From: Hyphomonadaceae bacterium | GTDB lineage: Bacteria; Pseudomonadota; Alphaproteobacteria; Caulobacterales; Hyphomonadaceae | Length of the DNA: 64,000 bases | Reading direction: 5' to 3' | NCBI GenBank assembly: GCA_022844475.1 | Contig: JALHLR010000007.1 | Coordinates: 4,451-68,450, forward strand | Part shown: piece by piece, positions 36,647 through 45,768 of the stretch | How the letters are laid out: each line of letters starts with the position of its first letter | How positions within the stretch are numbered: position 1 is the stretch's first letter | Translations under genes and position numbers: made by a program | Notes under the pieces: generated by a model | Database searches by the model: none | Told to the model about the DNA's origin: nothing | The model's input: the letters and a program-made list of their open reading frames with translations, nothing else

Positions 36647-37102
36647 TTATTCGTCGCCGCCGAGTCGAAGCTGGCGGGCCTTGGCAAGGATGGCGTTCTC
36701 GAGCGCGATATTGGTGTCCGGGCTTACCGAGGCGGGCACCCAGGCGCCGCCAACCAGCGTTTCACGGAACACGGCGGCCGAAATGCCATCGGCGCGCAGT
36801 CGCGTATCCAGGATGTAGACAGTGGCCTTCAGGCGCTCATCGGCTTTCGACGGGTTGGCGTACCAGTCGGTGATGACGACGCCGCCATAGGGGTCTGCAG
36901 ATGCAAGCGGAAGGAAAGACAGCGTGTCGAGCGTGGCGCGCCACAGATAGGCGTTGACGCCCAGGTTGCCGGTTTCTTCGGGCCCCAGCTGGGCGCTGGA
37001 GGATTCGGCCGAGCTTGCGGTGGAGGAGCCGAAGATGGTGCAGCCCGAGGCCACCAGGCCGGCGGAAACCATCAGGGCGGCAGTCGCCACACGTGAAAAC
37101 AT
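36647..37102 (-). CDS. DUF3576 lipoprotein
   Basis: A 151-aa protein with a signal peptide ending in lipobox VASGC and then the DUF3576 domain ([26 protein letters not shown], and an Arg-rich C-terminal helix). Function is unknown, but this family commonly sits upstream of leuS-lptE, which suggests an envelope role. It is divergent from the porin-like gene. Confidence 0.9.
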   Translation of the reverse strand: MFSRVATAALMVSAGLVASGCTIFGSSTASSAESSSAQLGPEETGNLGVNAYLWRATLDTLSFLPLASADPYGGVVITDWYANPSKADERLKATVYILDTRLRADGISAAVFRETLVGGAWVPASVSPDTNIALENAILAKARQLRLGGDE

Positions 37103-37294
37103 CACCACGTCACTCCGTCATCCGGCGCACTGCGCCCCCAGGGGAAGCCCCCCGCTCGACAAAGGGGGAGGCCAGGGAGCCGCTTCCTTAGCTGCTGGCC
37201 GGTCCCGCACGCAAGGGCCGAGCACCGTTAGCCCCGCCGCAACACCGCCTCATATAGAGCGTGGAGTGAACTGAGATTGCGGAGGAATTCTGGC

Positions 37295-38518
37295 ATGCGC
37301 CGACCTATTTCGCCGAACCTGACGCTTGCAGCGCTCGCCCTTGGCGCAGCTGGACCCGCTTTCGCCCAGTCGGGCGACGGCGAATGGCAGACGAAGGCCG
37401 AGGCCGTGCTGGTCGCTGCCGCGATCGACGAGGGCGATCCCATAGCGCCCGCGGGAGATGTGCTGCTGGGCTCGGCAATGCTGGAGGTCTCCCGCGCCGA
37501 CACGTTCGAGAACGGGCTCACGCTCGGCTGGCTGGGCGCGCTGCGTTTTGAACGGGATGCGGCCTCGCGGCCAGCATTTGCGGGCGCGTTTGCCGCCTGT
37601 CCGGCGGCTGTGCCGGTGTGCCCTTCGGCTGGCGGGCTGTCGCCGGTCGCTCCGTCAACCGGCCTTGTCGTGGGCGGTGTGCCGAGGGATGAGAACGGCT
37701 TCGTGGCGCTGGAGGCGGCGTCGGTGTCGCTCGCCGGGCCATGGGGCGAGGGGGTGCTGGGCTGGGACGCCGGCGCCGCAGCGCGGCTCGATGCGCGTGC
37801 TCCAAGCGTTCTCAACCGGGCCTCGGCCTATTCGACGGGCCTTGACCCAACGGCGCTCAGCGTCGTGAGGGCGCGCAATGACGCGACCGGGTCATCGGCG
37901 AAGGCGAGCTATCTTTCGCCACGCTGGCTTGGGTTGCGCCTGGGCGTCTCCTACACGCCCGAAGCCAGTGAGCGTACCGCCGACTTCGACCCGGATTTCA
38001 GCGGACCCGGGCTGGCTTCTGCCCAGCTCGAGAATGTCTGGGAGGGCGCCGTTTCGTTCGCCCGTCAGTTTGCCGAGCAGGATCTGCGCCTCCGCGGCGC
38101 TGTCACCTACACGAACGCCGCCTCCGCGACCTCGCTTGCAGCCTTTGGCGACTACGAAGCCTGGGGCGCAGGCATGGAAGTCGAGCATGACGGCTGGACT
38201 GGCGGCGCCCGCTGGCTGTCCAGCAACAACGCCTGGAGGTCGGGCGGGGGCGATTACGAGGCCTTGGAAGTTGGCCTCGTGAAGGACGTCGAGGGCTGGC
38301 GGTTCGGCGTCGAGGCTGGCTGGGCTTCGGACGGGCTTCTGGACGTGGAAGGCGCCAGCTGGCTGGTCGGCGTCAGCCACGACATTTCCGAAAACCTGGC
38401 GCTCGGGCTCGCCTGGAGTGCTGCTCAGGCAGACATTCCGGTACCGGCCGGAATCAGCTCCGGCCACAGAAATGCCAGTAATGACGGGCTCTTGGTCGAG
38501 TTCACTGTGCGCAATTAG
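37295..38518 (+). CDS. porin-like outer-membrane beta-barrel protein
   Basis: A 407-aa protein with a signal peptide (MRRPISPNLTLAALALGAAGPAFAQ) and many short alternating hydrophobic strands with aromatic girdles, for example in the LGLRLGVSYTPE and WRFGVEAGWASDG segments. This fits the Gram-negative porin superfamily. The usual C-terminal Phe is replaced by Asn. GGAGG precedes the ATG. The transported solute cannot be inferred. Confidence 0.78.
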   Translation: MRRPISPNLTLAALALGAAGPAFAQSGDGEWQTKAEAVLVAAAIDEGDPIAPAGDVLLGSAMLEVSRADTFENGLTLGWLGALRFERDAASRPAFAGAFAACPAAVPVCPSAGGLSPVAPSTGLVVGGVPRDENGFVALEAASVSLAGPWGEGVLGWDAGAAARLDARAPSVLNRASAYSTGLDPTALSVVRARNDATGSSAKASYLSPRWLGLRLGVSYTPEASERTADFDPDFSGPGLASAQLENVWEGAVSFARQFAEQDLRLRGAVTYTNAASATSLAAFGDYEAWGAGMEVEHDGWTGGARWLSSNNAWRSGGGDYEALEVGLVKDVEGWRFGVEAGWASDGLLDVEGASWLVGVSHDISENLALGLAWSAAQADIPVPAGISSGHRNASNDGLLVEFTVRN

Positions 38519-38556
38519 TGACACCCTCTGGCGAAAGAGAGCCAAAGGGCAGCGAA

Positions 38557-38570
38557 TTAACTCCTGTTAA
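38557..38570. promoter_or_regulatory. CtrA-like element with 6-base spacing
   Basis: TTAA-ctcctg-TTAA lies 47 bases before the NtrZ-like gene; the canonical CtrA site has seven spacer bases, so binding is uncertain. A GANTC site (38583-38587) follows, as at several cell-cycle promoters in Caulobacterales. Confidence 0.35.
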
Positions 38571-38617
38571 CTTTTGTAGGCCGAGTCGCGGGTATTATGT
38601 CAGGCAAGAGGGTGGAC

Positions 38618-39118
38618 ATGCGTATTTCCACGTCATTGCTGTGTCTGGCCGCCTCACTGGCGGCAGCCCCTGCGTTCGCGCAGGGAACGACGCAGCCTTC
38701 TGCGAAACCGCAGGCCCAGCCTCTTTCGCAGTCCACTGCCCAGCTTGGCGCCAAGGCGGCGCAGCCCTCCCCGTTCACGTTCGGCCTTGGGCTGAACAAG
38801 GGCGGCTCCGAGCATTCGCTGCTGCCGGTTGGCCCGATCACAAAGGACGAGCTGGAGCTTACCTGGAAGCCGGCGAACAACTGGGATGTCACGCTCGACC
38901 TCACCAGCCGCTCGCCCAACGAGCTGCCCAGCCAGCTTTTCCCGCGCGAGGAAGTCACCGCGGGCGTTACCTATCAGGTCACGCCGCGCTTCCGTCTCGG
39001 CGGCGGCGTTACCGTCAAGGGCAACTCGGTCGCCGAGTCGCTGTCTGACCCCGCCACCCGCTTCGGCAAGGAAGGCTCGGAAGCCTCCGTGCGCATCGAG
39101 TCCGCGTTCTCGTTCTAG
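38618..39118 (+). CDS. NtrZ-like periplasmic protein
   Basis: A 166-aa exported protein: signal peptide ending AFAQG, a Gln/Pro/Ala-rich linker, then a beta-rich domain. The block EVTAGVTYQVTPRFRLGGGV resembles the NtrZ family of Caulobacterales, periplasmic regulators of the NtrY kinase. No ntrY is in this window. I start at MRISTSL, after an AGAGGG ribosome binding site. Confidence 0.6.
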   Translation: MRISTSLLCLAASLAAAPAFAQGTTQPSAKPQAQPLSQSTAQLGAKAAQPSPFTFGLGLNKGGSEHSLLPVGPITKDELELTWKPANNWDVTLDLTSRSPNELPSQLFPREEVTAGVTYQVTPRFRLGGGVTVKGNSVAESLSDPATRFGKEGSEASVRIESAFSF

Positions 39119-39711
39119 CGTTTCCCCCAACCCGTCATCACGCTATCGATCGCCGCCCATCCCGCCGCGTGGCGCATTGCGCTTGCTGCATTGACCGCAT
39201 CGACGCCTCCGAGGGCGTAGACCGGGAGCGGCGCCCATCCCGCGAGCTGGCGGAAACGCAGCGGGCCCATTGCGGGACCAGCTGTCGGGCTGCGACTGGG
39301 AAAGACCGTCGAGACGATCACCGCGTCAATTCCAAGCCGCATCGCCCTTGCGATGGCGGCGCGTGAATGGGCCGCCGCCGTCTCGACCATGCCTTTGGCG
39401 CGGGGACGGACGCCCCGCAGCAGGCGTTCCGGCCAGTGCACGCCGCTCGCCCCGATCCGCATTGCCAGCGCGGGGTCCGCCGAAACGAGCAGGATCAGTC
39501 CGCGACGGCGGCAGAGCTGCGCCAGGGCAAGCCCCGTCGCGACGCGCCTGGCCTGCCCATAATGTCGCCAGATCACGCCCATGCCGCGCGGCAGGCGCCC
39601 AACGATGGCGAGCGGATCCGGCGTGCGCGCCGGGTCGGTCACGAAGAAAGCGCGGGGCAGGGCCTCGCCATTGAGGGCTTTCGCGCCTTTTGCGGCGCGC
39701 GCAGCCGCCAT
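39115..39711 (-). CDS. thiamine-phosphate-synthase/TenI family protein
   Basis: A 198-aa TIM-barrel protein related to ThiE/TenI. FFVTDPARTPDP, LLVSADPALAMRIGASGVHWPE and YALGGVDAVNA fit the family, but several ThiE active-site residues are not evident, so it is probably TenI-like and not a true synthase. The start is uncertain: an upstream ATG at 39768 would share the CATG of the divergent YggS start. Confidence 0.75.
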   Translation of the reverse strand: MAAARAAKGAKALNGEALPRAFFVTDPARTPDPLAIVGRLPRGMGVIWRHYGQARRVATGLALAQLCRRRGLILLVSADPALAMRIGASGVHWPERLLRGVRPRAKGMVETAAAHSRAAIARAMRLGIDAVIVSTVFPSRSPTAGPAMGPLRFRQLAGWAPLPVYALGGVDAVNAASAMRHAAGWAAIDSVMTGWGKR

Positions 39712-39766
39712 GAGCTTGCGGCGGATCGCTGCCTGCGCTTTGGAAGAGTGCGTTTGAGAGGCGGAC

Positions 39767-40447
39767 ATGAACGACGTCACCGATCCCGGCATTGCGGCTG
39801 CCCGCAGCGATGTTCTTGCCCGCATCGCGGCCGCCGCCAATAGCGCAGGCCGCGATCCGGCATCCGTCGCGCTGGTGGCCGTCTCGAAGACACAGCCCGA
39901 CGATCGCATCCAGGCGATGCTGGCGACGGGCCAGCGCGTGTTCGGCGAGAACCGCGTGCAGGAGGCGCAAGCGCGCTGGGAAAAGCGCCGCGCAGGGTTC
40001 AGCGATCTCGAACTGCGCCTGGTCGGTCCATTGCAGTCAAACAAGGCAAGGGAAGCCGTCGCGCTGTTCGACGTGATCGAGACGCTTGATCGGGCGAAGC
40101 TGGCAGGCGCGCTGGCGGATGCCTGCGCAAAGGCCGGCCGCGCGCCGAGGCTCTATGTGCAGGTCAACACGGGCGAGGAAGACCAGAAGGCGGGCGTCGC
40201 ACCGCAGGAAGCCGACGCCTTCATCGCTGCCATGCGAGGCGAGTATGGCTTTGCGATCGAGGGTCTGATGTGCATCCCGCCCGCTGAGGAACCCCCAGGT
40301 CCGCACTTTGCGTTGCTGGCGAAGATCGCCGCGCGCAATGGCCTGGCGAAACTGTCGATGGGTATGAGCGCGGACTACGAGCTCGCCGTGCTGTTCGGCG
40401 CGACCAGTGTGCGGGTGGGATCGGCCTTGTTCGGAGCGCGCATGTAG
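39767..40447 (+). CDS. PLP-binding protein, YggS/PROSC family
   Basis: A 226-aa alanine-racemase-fold protein that buffers pyridoxal phosphate. The PLP lysine is in ALVAVSKTQPDD, followed by GENRVQEAQARW, VQVNTGEE and SMGMSADYELAV, all conserved. It is single-domain and monomeric in known members. Confidence 0.95.
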   Translation: MNDVTDPGIAAARSDVLARIAAAANSAGRDPASVALVAVSKTQPDDRIQAMLATGQRVFGENRVQEAQARWEKRRAGFSDLELRLVGPLQSNKAREAVALFDVIETLDRAKLAGALADACAKAGRAPRLYVQVNTGEEDQKAGVAPQEADAFIAAMRGEYGFAIEGLMCIPPAEEPPGPHFALLAKIAARNGLAKLSMGMSADYELAVLFGATSVRVGSALFGARM

Positions 40448-40453
40448 CGTGAT

Positions 40454-40472
40454 CCGGCTGCTTTGCAGCCGG
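40454..40472. repeat. hairpin after the YggS gene
   Basis: CCGGCTGC-ttt-GCAGCCGG is a perfect 8-bp stem in the gap between convergent genes. No T-run follows, so intrinsic termination is doubtful. Confidence 0.45.
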
Positions 40473-40510
40473 CCCCGGGGGTCGGAGAGTCAGGGCGCGA
40501 AGCGGACGGA

Positions 40511-41167
40511 TCAGGCGGTCGCCGCCACCTTCTCCTTCAGAGCACGATCCCGATACGGCCCAACCCTGCTCATGCCCCAGGCCATCATGATCTGTGCGCC
40601 GGCATAGGTGATCCAGACTGCGCCGGGGAAGACATCCACGTTCGCGAACTTCTCTGCGGCGATCAGGGTATCGGAGATCATGAAGATCACCGCGCCGAGG
40701 CGCGCCAGCATCGGCGCCTTCACGACAAAGGCTGTCGCGACCATCGTCGTGATGATCGCCTGATAGATCAGGGCCGGGATCAGGAGATCGCCCATGCCAG
40801 GCAGCAGCCAGGAAAGAAGGAGGAGTGATACGATAACGACAAGCACGGCAACGGGATAGTCGCGCTTGTTCGGTCCCAGGATGCGTCCCCATTCGAGGAA
40901 GGCCAGAACGTAGAAGATGTGCCCGATCGCAAAGGCGCCCATGCCGGCGACGAAGATGAGTTCCAGCAGCACGTCTCCCGTCGCGCAGAAGAGCAGGGCG
41001 GCGCCCGCCAGCCACGCCCGCTGGCTCAGCGCATAAAGCCCGAGCAGCACAATGCCCGCCGCTTTCCAGACAAGGCCGCCGGGATGCGCGAGGTTTACCC
41101 ACTCATTTGCGAGGTGGGACAGCGCGACAATGGCGCCGGCGAGAAACAGCAGCGTGCGGGTGTTCAT
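40511..41167 (-). CDS. lysoplasmalogenase-like YhhN family membrane protein
   Basis: A 218-aa protein with about eight helices. It has the YhhN-type acidic positions in FCATGDVLLEL and MISDTLIAAEKF and the GHIFYVLAFL helix. Characterised relatives hydrolyse the vinyl ether of lysoplasmalogens; whether this one does is unknown. Confidence 0.88.
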   Translation of the reverse strand: MNTRTLLFLAGAIVALSHLANEWVNLAHPGGLVWKAAGIVLLGLYALSQRAWLAGAALLFCATGDVLLELIFVAGMGAFAIGHIFYVLAFLEWGRILGPNKRDYPVAVLVVIVSLLLLSWLLPGMGDLLIPALIYQAIITTMVATAFVVKAPMLARLGAVIFMISDTLIAAEKFANVDVFPGAVWITYAGAQIMMAWGMSRVGPYRDRALKEKVAATA

Positions 41168-41232
41168 CCGCGCTTGCTAGCCGTGTGCGGGCTGGATGTC
41201 GATTTGTCGTGAGGGCAGCTGGCGAGCCCAGG

Positions 41233-41727
41233 CTAGCGCACGATCTCCAGCACATCCCCCGGCTTCGCCGCCGCCAGCAGCGCGAGCAGGTCGTCCAGCC
41301 CGCACGCGACACATCCCTCCGTTGAGGAATAATCCGGGCGCGCCACATGAAGGAAGATCGCGCTGCCCTTCCCGGGAACCACCGGAGCGTCGTTGTAGCC
41401 GAGCTCCACGATCAGGTCGTAGACATGGTCCTCGCGCCAGAGTTTCTCGTGGCCAGCCGGGTAGGGCAGGATCACGGGGCGGTTGTAGAAGGCGTCGGCC
41501 GGATCGTCGCACCACCCCGCCTCGGCGATCAGCGGCTCCACTGGCAGGCTGGTCGCCGGCCGGGCGAGGCGATCCGGACGCCAGTAGACGCAGCGCATCG
41601 GCCAGGCGCCCAGCGGCGTCGCCCCATCGCCCTCGTGCTTCGATTCCGCCGGCGTAACCCCGCTCCTGCCCATCGCGCAGCGCGCTTCGCCGCCAGGCCA
41701 GCATAGTCTGCCGGTTGAATCGGCCAT
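41233..41727 (-). CDS. L,D-transpeptidase (YkuD-type) family protein
   Basis: A 164-aa protein with the catalytic pattern His (FLHVARPD) followed by STEGCVA, where Cys is the nucleophile of YkuD-type transpeptidases. KHEGDGATPLG and YWRPDRL are typical of the proteobacterial subgroup. No clear signal peptide is present from this start; an ATG six codons upstream is an alternative. It probably acts on peptidoglycan if exported. Confidence 0.85.
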   Translation of the reverse strand: MADSTGRLCWPGGEARCAMGRSGVTPAESKHEGDGATPLGAWPMRCVYWRPDRLARPATSLPVEPLIAEAGWCDDPADAFYNRPVILPYPAGHEKLWREDHVYDLIVELGYNDAPVVPGKGSAIFLHVARPDYSSTEGCVACGLDDLLALLAAAKPGDVLEIVR

Positions 41728-41854
41728 GAAGGACGCGCCGCTCATGCCTGCCGCCAGCCTCGCTATCTGGTTCGTGATGGCTTCCTTGCTTGGAGCATCG
41801 TACCTACACTTGATAAGCCATGCACGCAGAATGCAGGGCCGGGAGATGCCGCAG

Positions 41855-42541
41855 ATGACAGCCGCCAAGACGATCCTGCTGGTCGATGACGATCAGGAAC
41901 TGCGCGAGGCCCTCGCCGAGCAGTTCGAACTGCATGAGGGATTCCGGATCGAGCATGCGGGATCGGCAGGCGAGGGTATCAGGAAGGCCGAGGAAGTCCG
42001 TGCCGATCTCATCATCCTCGACGTCGAGCTACCCGACATGGATGGCCGCGACGCCTGCCGCCTGATGCGCAAGCACGGCATCGCTGCGCCGATCGTGATG
42101 CTGACCGGCCAGTCGACGGATGCAGATGCCATCCTCGGCCTCGATTCCGGGGCCAATGACTACGTCATCAAGCCCTTCAAGTTCTCGGTCCTGCTGGCGC
42201 GCGTGCGCGCACACCTGCGCACATTCGAGCAGAGCGAGGATGCGACCTTCCGGCTCGGACCCTACGAGTTCCGCCCGTCGGCCAAGCTGCTGATCGACGA
42301 GAAGGAACGAAAAGTCCGCCTCACCGAGAAGGAAACCAACATCCTGAAATATCTCTATCGCGCCGGCGGCAAGCCGGTCGGGCGCGAGGAGCTTCTCTCG
42401 GAAGTTTGGGGCTACAACGCCAACGTCACCACGCACACGCTGGAGACACACATCTACCGCCTGCGCCAGAAGATCGAGCCCGATCCCGCGAATGCACGCC
42501 TGTTGCTGACGGAGAGCGGCGGGTATCGGCTGCAGGCTTGA
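41855..42541 (+). CDS. OmpR-family response regulator (orphan)
   Basis: A 228-aa two-domain regulator. The receiver has LLVDDDQE, phospho-acceptor Asp in ILDVELPDMDG and the Lys in VIKPFKF. The C-terminal winged helix includes LTEKETNILKYLY and VTTHTLETHIYRLRQKIE. No histidine kinase is next to it. The start is set by GGGAGA eight bases before the third of three nearby ATGs. Confidence 0.93.
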   Translation: MTAAKTILLVDDDQELREALAEQFELHEGFRIEHAGSAGEGIRKAEEVRADLIILDVELPDMDGRDACRLMRKHGIAAPIVMLTGQSTDADAILGLDSGANDYVIKPFKFSVLLARVRAHLRTFEQSEDATFRLGPYEFRPSAKLLIDEKERKVRLTEKETNILKYLYRAGGKPVGREELLSEVWGYNANVTTHTLETHIYRLRQKIEPDPANARLLLTESGGYRLQA

Positions 42542-42640
42542 GCAGGGGCCGTCCTGGCCCCGAAGCTGCCGGTCGACATGCAAGCCTGGGGAGGCCCGGG
42601 GATTCTGGGGCAGCTCAGAGGCTGTCTAACGGGGGTCTCA

Positions 42641-43024
42641 ATGTCGGATACCGAATCGATTGGTGCATTCGCCATCGTGCCAAGCAACGATCTCTCCTCT
42701 GCCATTCCATTCTGGGAACGACTTGGATTCTCGCGCACCGGCGGCGAAGATCAGTACGTCATCATGGAGGGCTGGGGTTGTGAAGTTCACCTGACGCAGG
42801 CAGGTGGCGGTGCATGGCGCGTTCCGGCGGAGAACAACCCCTTCGGTGTTTTCATTCGCACCCCGCAGGTTGAAGATATCGCAGCGCGCGTAGACGACCT
42901 CGTCATCCGGCCGGGAGGCGTGCTGCGCCATCGCGAATGGGGCATGTACGAGGTGGGAATTGCAGGCCCGGATAATCTCCTGGTCCGGATCGGCTGGCCG
43001 TCCGCTCTGATCAACGCCAGCTGA
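42641..43024 (+). CDS. VOC (glyoxalase/bleomycin-resistance fold) family protein
   Basis: A 127-aa protein with the paired beta-alpha-beta-beta-beta pattern of the VOC family: AFAIVPSNDLSSAIPFWERLGF, then a strand-rich half ending GIAGPDNLLVRIGW. It resembles bleomycin-resistance-type members, but drug binding is not shown. GGGGGT precedes the ATG. Confidence 0.85.
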   Translation: MSDTESIGAFAIVPSNDLSSAIPFWERLGFSRTGGEDQYVIMEGWGCEVHLTQAGGGAWRVPAENNPFGVFIRTPQVEDIAARVDDLVIRPGGVLRHREWGMYEVGIAGPDNLLVRIGWPSALINAS

Positions 43025-43027
43025 ACT

Positions 43028-43067
43028 CAACGACACTTCAGCCCAACGACACTTCAGAACGTGTCGT
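43028..43067. repeat. tandem 14-base repeat with hairpin potential
   Basis: CAACGACACTTCAG occurs twice (43028-43041 and 43044-43057), followed by GTGTCGT (43061-43067), which can pair with ACGACAC from either copy. It lies between two convergent genes, so the two possible stems may help end transcription. Confidence 0.45.
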
Positions 43068-43103
43068 CTGCTGGAAGCGGCTGCTTCAGGCGAGTTACCG
43101 CCG

Positions 43104-43718
43104 CTACGCGCACCCCTCAACATACTGGATGCTCGGTCCGCCGGCGTGGATCGCGCCGACTTTCCCCGTGCCGTCGATCTCGTAGACGATGCCGCGGGCA
43201 GCCTCGTCCTCCATGTAAGTATCGTCGCGCGGCCCGCCTTCCCAGACAGTGATGTATTCTGCGGGCGCATCCTGGTATTTGTGCGGGCTTGCGGTCGCGG
43301 CGGCGCCATAGGCGGCCTTCACGGCTGCAGCCGTGTCGCCAAGGCCAAGCCCCTTGTCGGTCTTCAGGATCGACATGTCGGCGATGCTCAAGCGGGTAAG
43401 CTTGCCGGCTTCAAGCATGACCCAGAGATTTTCGGGGACGTTCTTCGGCTGGAACTCGACGCAATCGCTGCCGGGAATACCGACGGCGTCGGGATTGCGG
43501 GTGTCACCGGCGGCGGCGACCACTTCGTCCCGGGTCATGCCGATCTTCAGCGGGCCCCATCCGGTGGCGGTCAGCAAGTCGCCGGCGGCGGAGGAGGGCG
43601 CTGCTTCAGGCGGCGCGGCAGGCGCCTCGGCAGGCGCAGGCGCTTCGCCTGCCGGGCCGCAGGCTGCCAGTGCCAGTGCGAGAGCGGACAGCGTGGAGAA
43701 AAGGGCGAGGCGCTTCAT
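43104..43718 (-). CDS. lipoprotein of unknown function
   Basis: A 204-aa protein with signal peptide and lipobox LAAC, a Pro/Ala-rich linker (residues about 25-50) and a globular domain. The GPLKIGMTRDEVVAAAG segment resembles the strand-helix repeat of small SmpA/OmlA-like or related lipoproteins. Two pairs of Cys may form disulfides. GGGGGT precedes the ATG. Confidence 0.78.
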   Translation of the reverse strand: MKRLALFSTLSALALALAACGPAGEAPAPAEAPAAPPEAAPSSAAGDLLTATGWGPLKIGMTRDEVVAAAGDTRNPDAVGIPGSDCVEFQPKNVPENLWVMLEAGKLTRLSIADMSILKTDKGLGLGDTAAAVKAAYGAAATASPHKYQDAPAEYITVWEGGPRDDTYMEDEAARGIVYEIDGTGKVGAIHAGGPSIQYVEGCA

Positions 43719-43780
43719 GACGGACCCCCGATTGGCGCGGCAATTGCGGGATAACACAGACCGCCAGCCCAGCCGAGCGG

Positions 43781-44596
43781 CTAGGCTGCGGCAGTCACGG
43801 TGACAGTCACCGGGACATGATCGGAAGGTTTTTCCCCGCCGCGCTCTTCGGTGTGAATCCTGTAGCTGGCGATATCGACAAGGGGCGTCGCGCGCTTGTC
43901 CGCCCACCAGTGATCGAGCCGGCGGCCGCGATTGGAGACTTTCCAGTCAGCAGCCCGATAGCTCCACCAGGTGTAGAGCTTTTCATCCGGCCGGTGCTTG
44001 GCGCGGGCGATGTCAGTGAACCTGCCCTCGGCAAGCACGCGCTTGAGGCCGTCCGTCTCCACCGGGGTGTGGCTCACCACATTCAGCAGCTGGCGGTGCG
44101 ACCAGACATCGTTCTCTTCCGGCGCAATATTGATGTCGCCGGCCACCAGCAACGGCATCGCCGAGCGTTTCGCAGCGCGAGCGGCATAGACCTCGCGCAT
44201 GCGCTCGACGAAATCGAGCTTGTGCGCGAACTTCTCGTTGATCTCAGGATCAGGGATATCGGCGCCTGCGGGCACATAGAGATTCTGCACCTCGAACCCG
44301 GCAACCTTCACCGCCGCACAGCGCGCATGCCCATGACGGCAGAGCCCCGGCGTCTCAAGCGGCTCGATCGGCAGCTTCGATACGATCGCGACGCCATGCA
44401 TCCCTTTCTGGCCAGAGAGGTGGATATGCCTGTAGCCCGCCGCTTCGAACGCCTTGCGCGGAAACTGGTCATCGAGGCATTTGATCTCCTGCAGGCACAG
44501 GACATCCGCCTTCTCACGCTTGAGGAAAGCGACGACGCGGTCGATGCGGAGGCGAACCGAATTGATGTTCCAGGTCGCCAGGGACAGGCGGTTCAT
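43781..44596 (-). CDS. xthA: exodeoxyribonuclease III
   Basis: AP endonuclease and 3' exonuclease of base-excision repair. The 271-aa protein shows ATWNINSV, LCLQEIK (metal Glu), GDINIAPEENDVW, LDHWWAD and KPSDHVPV (catalytic His). The order ftsK-lolA-xthA on one strand is common in alphaproteobacteria; here extra genes lie between ftsK and lolA. Confidence 0.97.
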   Translation of the reverse strand: MNRLSLATWNINSVRLRIDRVVAFLKREKADVLCLQEIKCLDDQFPRKAFEAAGYRHIHLSGQKGMHGVAIVSKLPIEPLETPGLCRHGHARCAAVKVAGFEVQNLYVPAGADIPDPEINEKFAHKLDFVERMREVYAARAAKRSAMPLLVAGDINIAPEENDVWSHRQLLNVVSHTPVETDGLKRVLAEGRFTDIARAKHRPDEKLYTWWSYRAADWKVSNRGRRLDHWWADKRATPLVDIASYRIHTEERGGEKPSDHVPVTVTVTAAA

Positions 44597-44988
44597 GTGG
44601 TCGGGAAAGCCGGGATGCGTGGGGTGACGGTATCATCCGACCATCGGGTGCGCCGGTCCGCAAATCAAGGAAAAGCGCCATGCCGTCGCAACGGCAGGCC
44701 CGTCCCAAAGCTGACGCGCCCGGCCGCGGGGACAGCCAGGCGCGCCTTGCGCCCCGGGGGCGCTGATGGGCCGGGGGATAGCTCCGGCATTCGATCCGCT
44801 GCAAGTGCCCGCGGGGGGAAGCTCGGGCGCGAGCGTACTCGATCCACGTTGCAATCAGGACACGAGCCACATGATTTGTCACCCGAGGTATGGTTAAAAT
44901 TTGTGTGTGTCAGGAACGCTACGGGCGGGTCGTGCGGCCAGGCGCCTGCGAAAACGGGGCGGCTTGAAGCCGCCCCGGTTGAAAATCG
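44597..44988. other. 392-base gap between lolA and xthA
   Basis: The gap is GC-rich with no convincing gene. It has the lolA terminator at its right end and, at 44890-44897, ATGGTTAA, whose complement TTAACCAT is the eight-base CtrA-type half-site, reading toward xthA. It is flanked by an AT-rich run (ttaaaatttgtgtgtgt), so a promoter may lie here. Small frames in this area overlap xthA and lack ribosome binding sites. Confidence 0.45.
44951..44977 (-). terminator. intrinsic terminator after lolA
   Basis: CGGGGCGGCTT pairs with AAGCCGCCCCG around a one-base centre, giving a GC-rich stem followed by TTTT on the minus strand, 12 bases past the lolA stop codon. Confidence 0.75.
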
Positions 44989-45768
44989 CTAGCGGCGGTC
45001 GTCGCCGGCGTCGCTGGGGTCTTTCACCACGAAGAGCGATGGCTTGAGCGAGACATTCTTCTTGATGCCGCTCAGCTGGACACGGGTCTCCGCGCCTGTC
45101 CCGTCAATCTGACGCCAGCCGAGAAGTTCGAAATCGGACTGGCGGAATTGCAGGATCATCTTGCCCTCCGCCTCGCCGGTCTTGTCGACCAGCGTGACAT
45201 AGTGCGAGCCGCTCGAGGTCTGCACGTCCGTCACGCTGCCGTCCTTGCGCAGGTCGATGTTCGAACGCAGGAACAGGTTCAGCGGCGTCGAAGACAGGGG
45301 AACTGCGTCATACGCCTTCCGCCTGGGCTCCTCGATCGACACCGTGGTGCCGTCTGACACGATGAAGATGGGCTCGGGCACGGTGTACTCGAAGCGAACC
45401 TTGCCGGGGCGGCTGATATAGAAGGCGCCGTTCGACGGCGAGCCTGAAGGATCCACCTGGGTGAAGCTGCCCTGCACAGTCTTGGTGTCGCTCATCGCCT
45501 TGGCGACGCGGTCAATGATCGCGTTGCGGTCAAGCGCGCCGGGCGCCTGCACCTTGACGATCTGTGCGCCGGACTGTGCGCCAATCGCGGGCGCAGGCCT
45601 GGGCGCGACAACCTTCGGCGCCGCAAACACCGGCGCGGGGGCAGGGGTCACCGCCGGGGCGATAACCGGGGTCGACGGCAGGGGGGCAATTTCCAGGGGC
45701 GCCGGCGCAGCCAGGGCTTGCGCGGACACGGACAGGGCGAGGGGGAAGAAGGTGGTGAGGATGCTCAT
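44989..45768 (-). CDS. lolA: LolA-family outer-membrane lipoprotein carrier
   Basis: Periplasmic chaperone that carries lipoproteins to the outer membrane. The 259-aa protein has a signal peptide (MSILTTFFPLALSVSAQALA), a Pro/Ala-rich linker of about 50 residues, then the LolA fold with GSFTQVDPSG, FYISRPGKVRFEY and RQSDFELLGWRQID. The linker is longer than usual. I choose the ATG after GAGGTTGG; a longer in-frame start would spoil the signal peptide. Confidence 0.88.
   Translation of the reverse strand: MSILTTFFPLALSVSAQALAAPAPLEIAPLPSTPVIAPAVTPAPAPVFAAPKVVAPRPAPAIGAQSGAQIVKVQAPGALDRNAIIDRVAKAMSDTKTVQGSFTQVDPSGSPSNGAFYISRPGKVRFEYTVPEPIFIVSDGTTVSIEEPRRKAYDAVPLSSTPLNLFLRSNIDLRKDGSVTDVQTSSGSHYVTLVDKTGEAEGKMILQFRQSDFELLGWRQIDGTGAETRVQLSGIKKNVSLKPSLFVVKDPSDAGDDRR

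Noticed and set aside
44514-44882. 122-codon minus-strand frame upstream of xthA
   Set aside because: It overlaps the xthA start in another frame and has Arg/Pro-rich composition; the gap is more likely regulatory.
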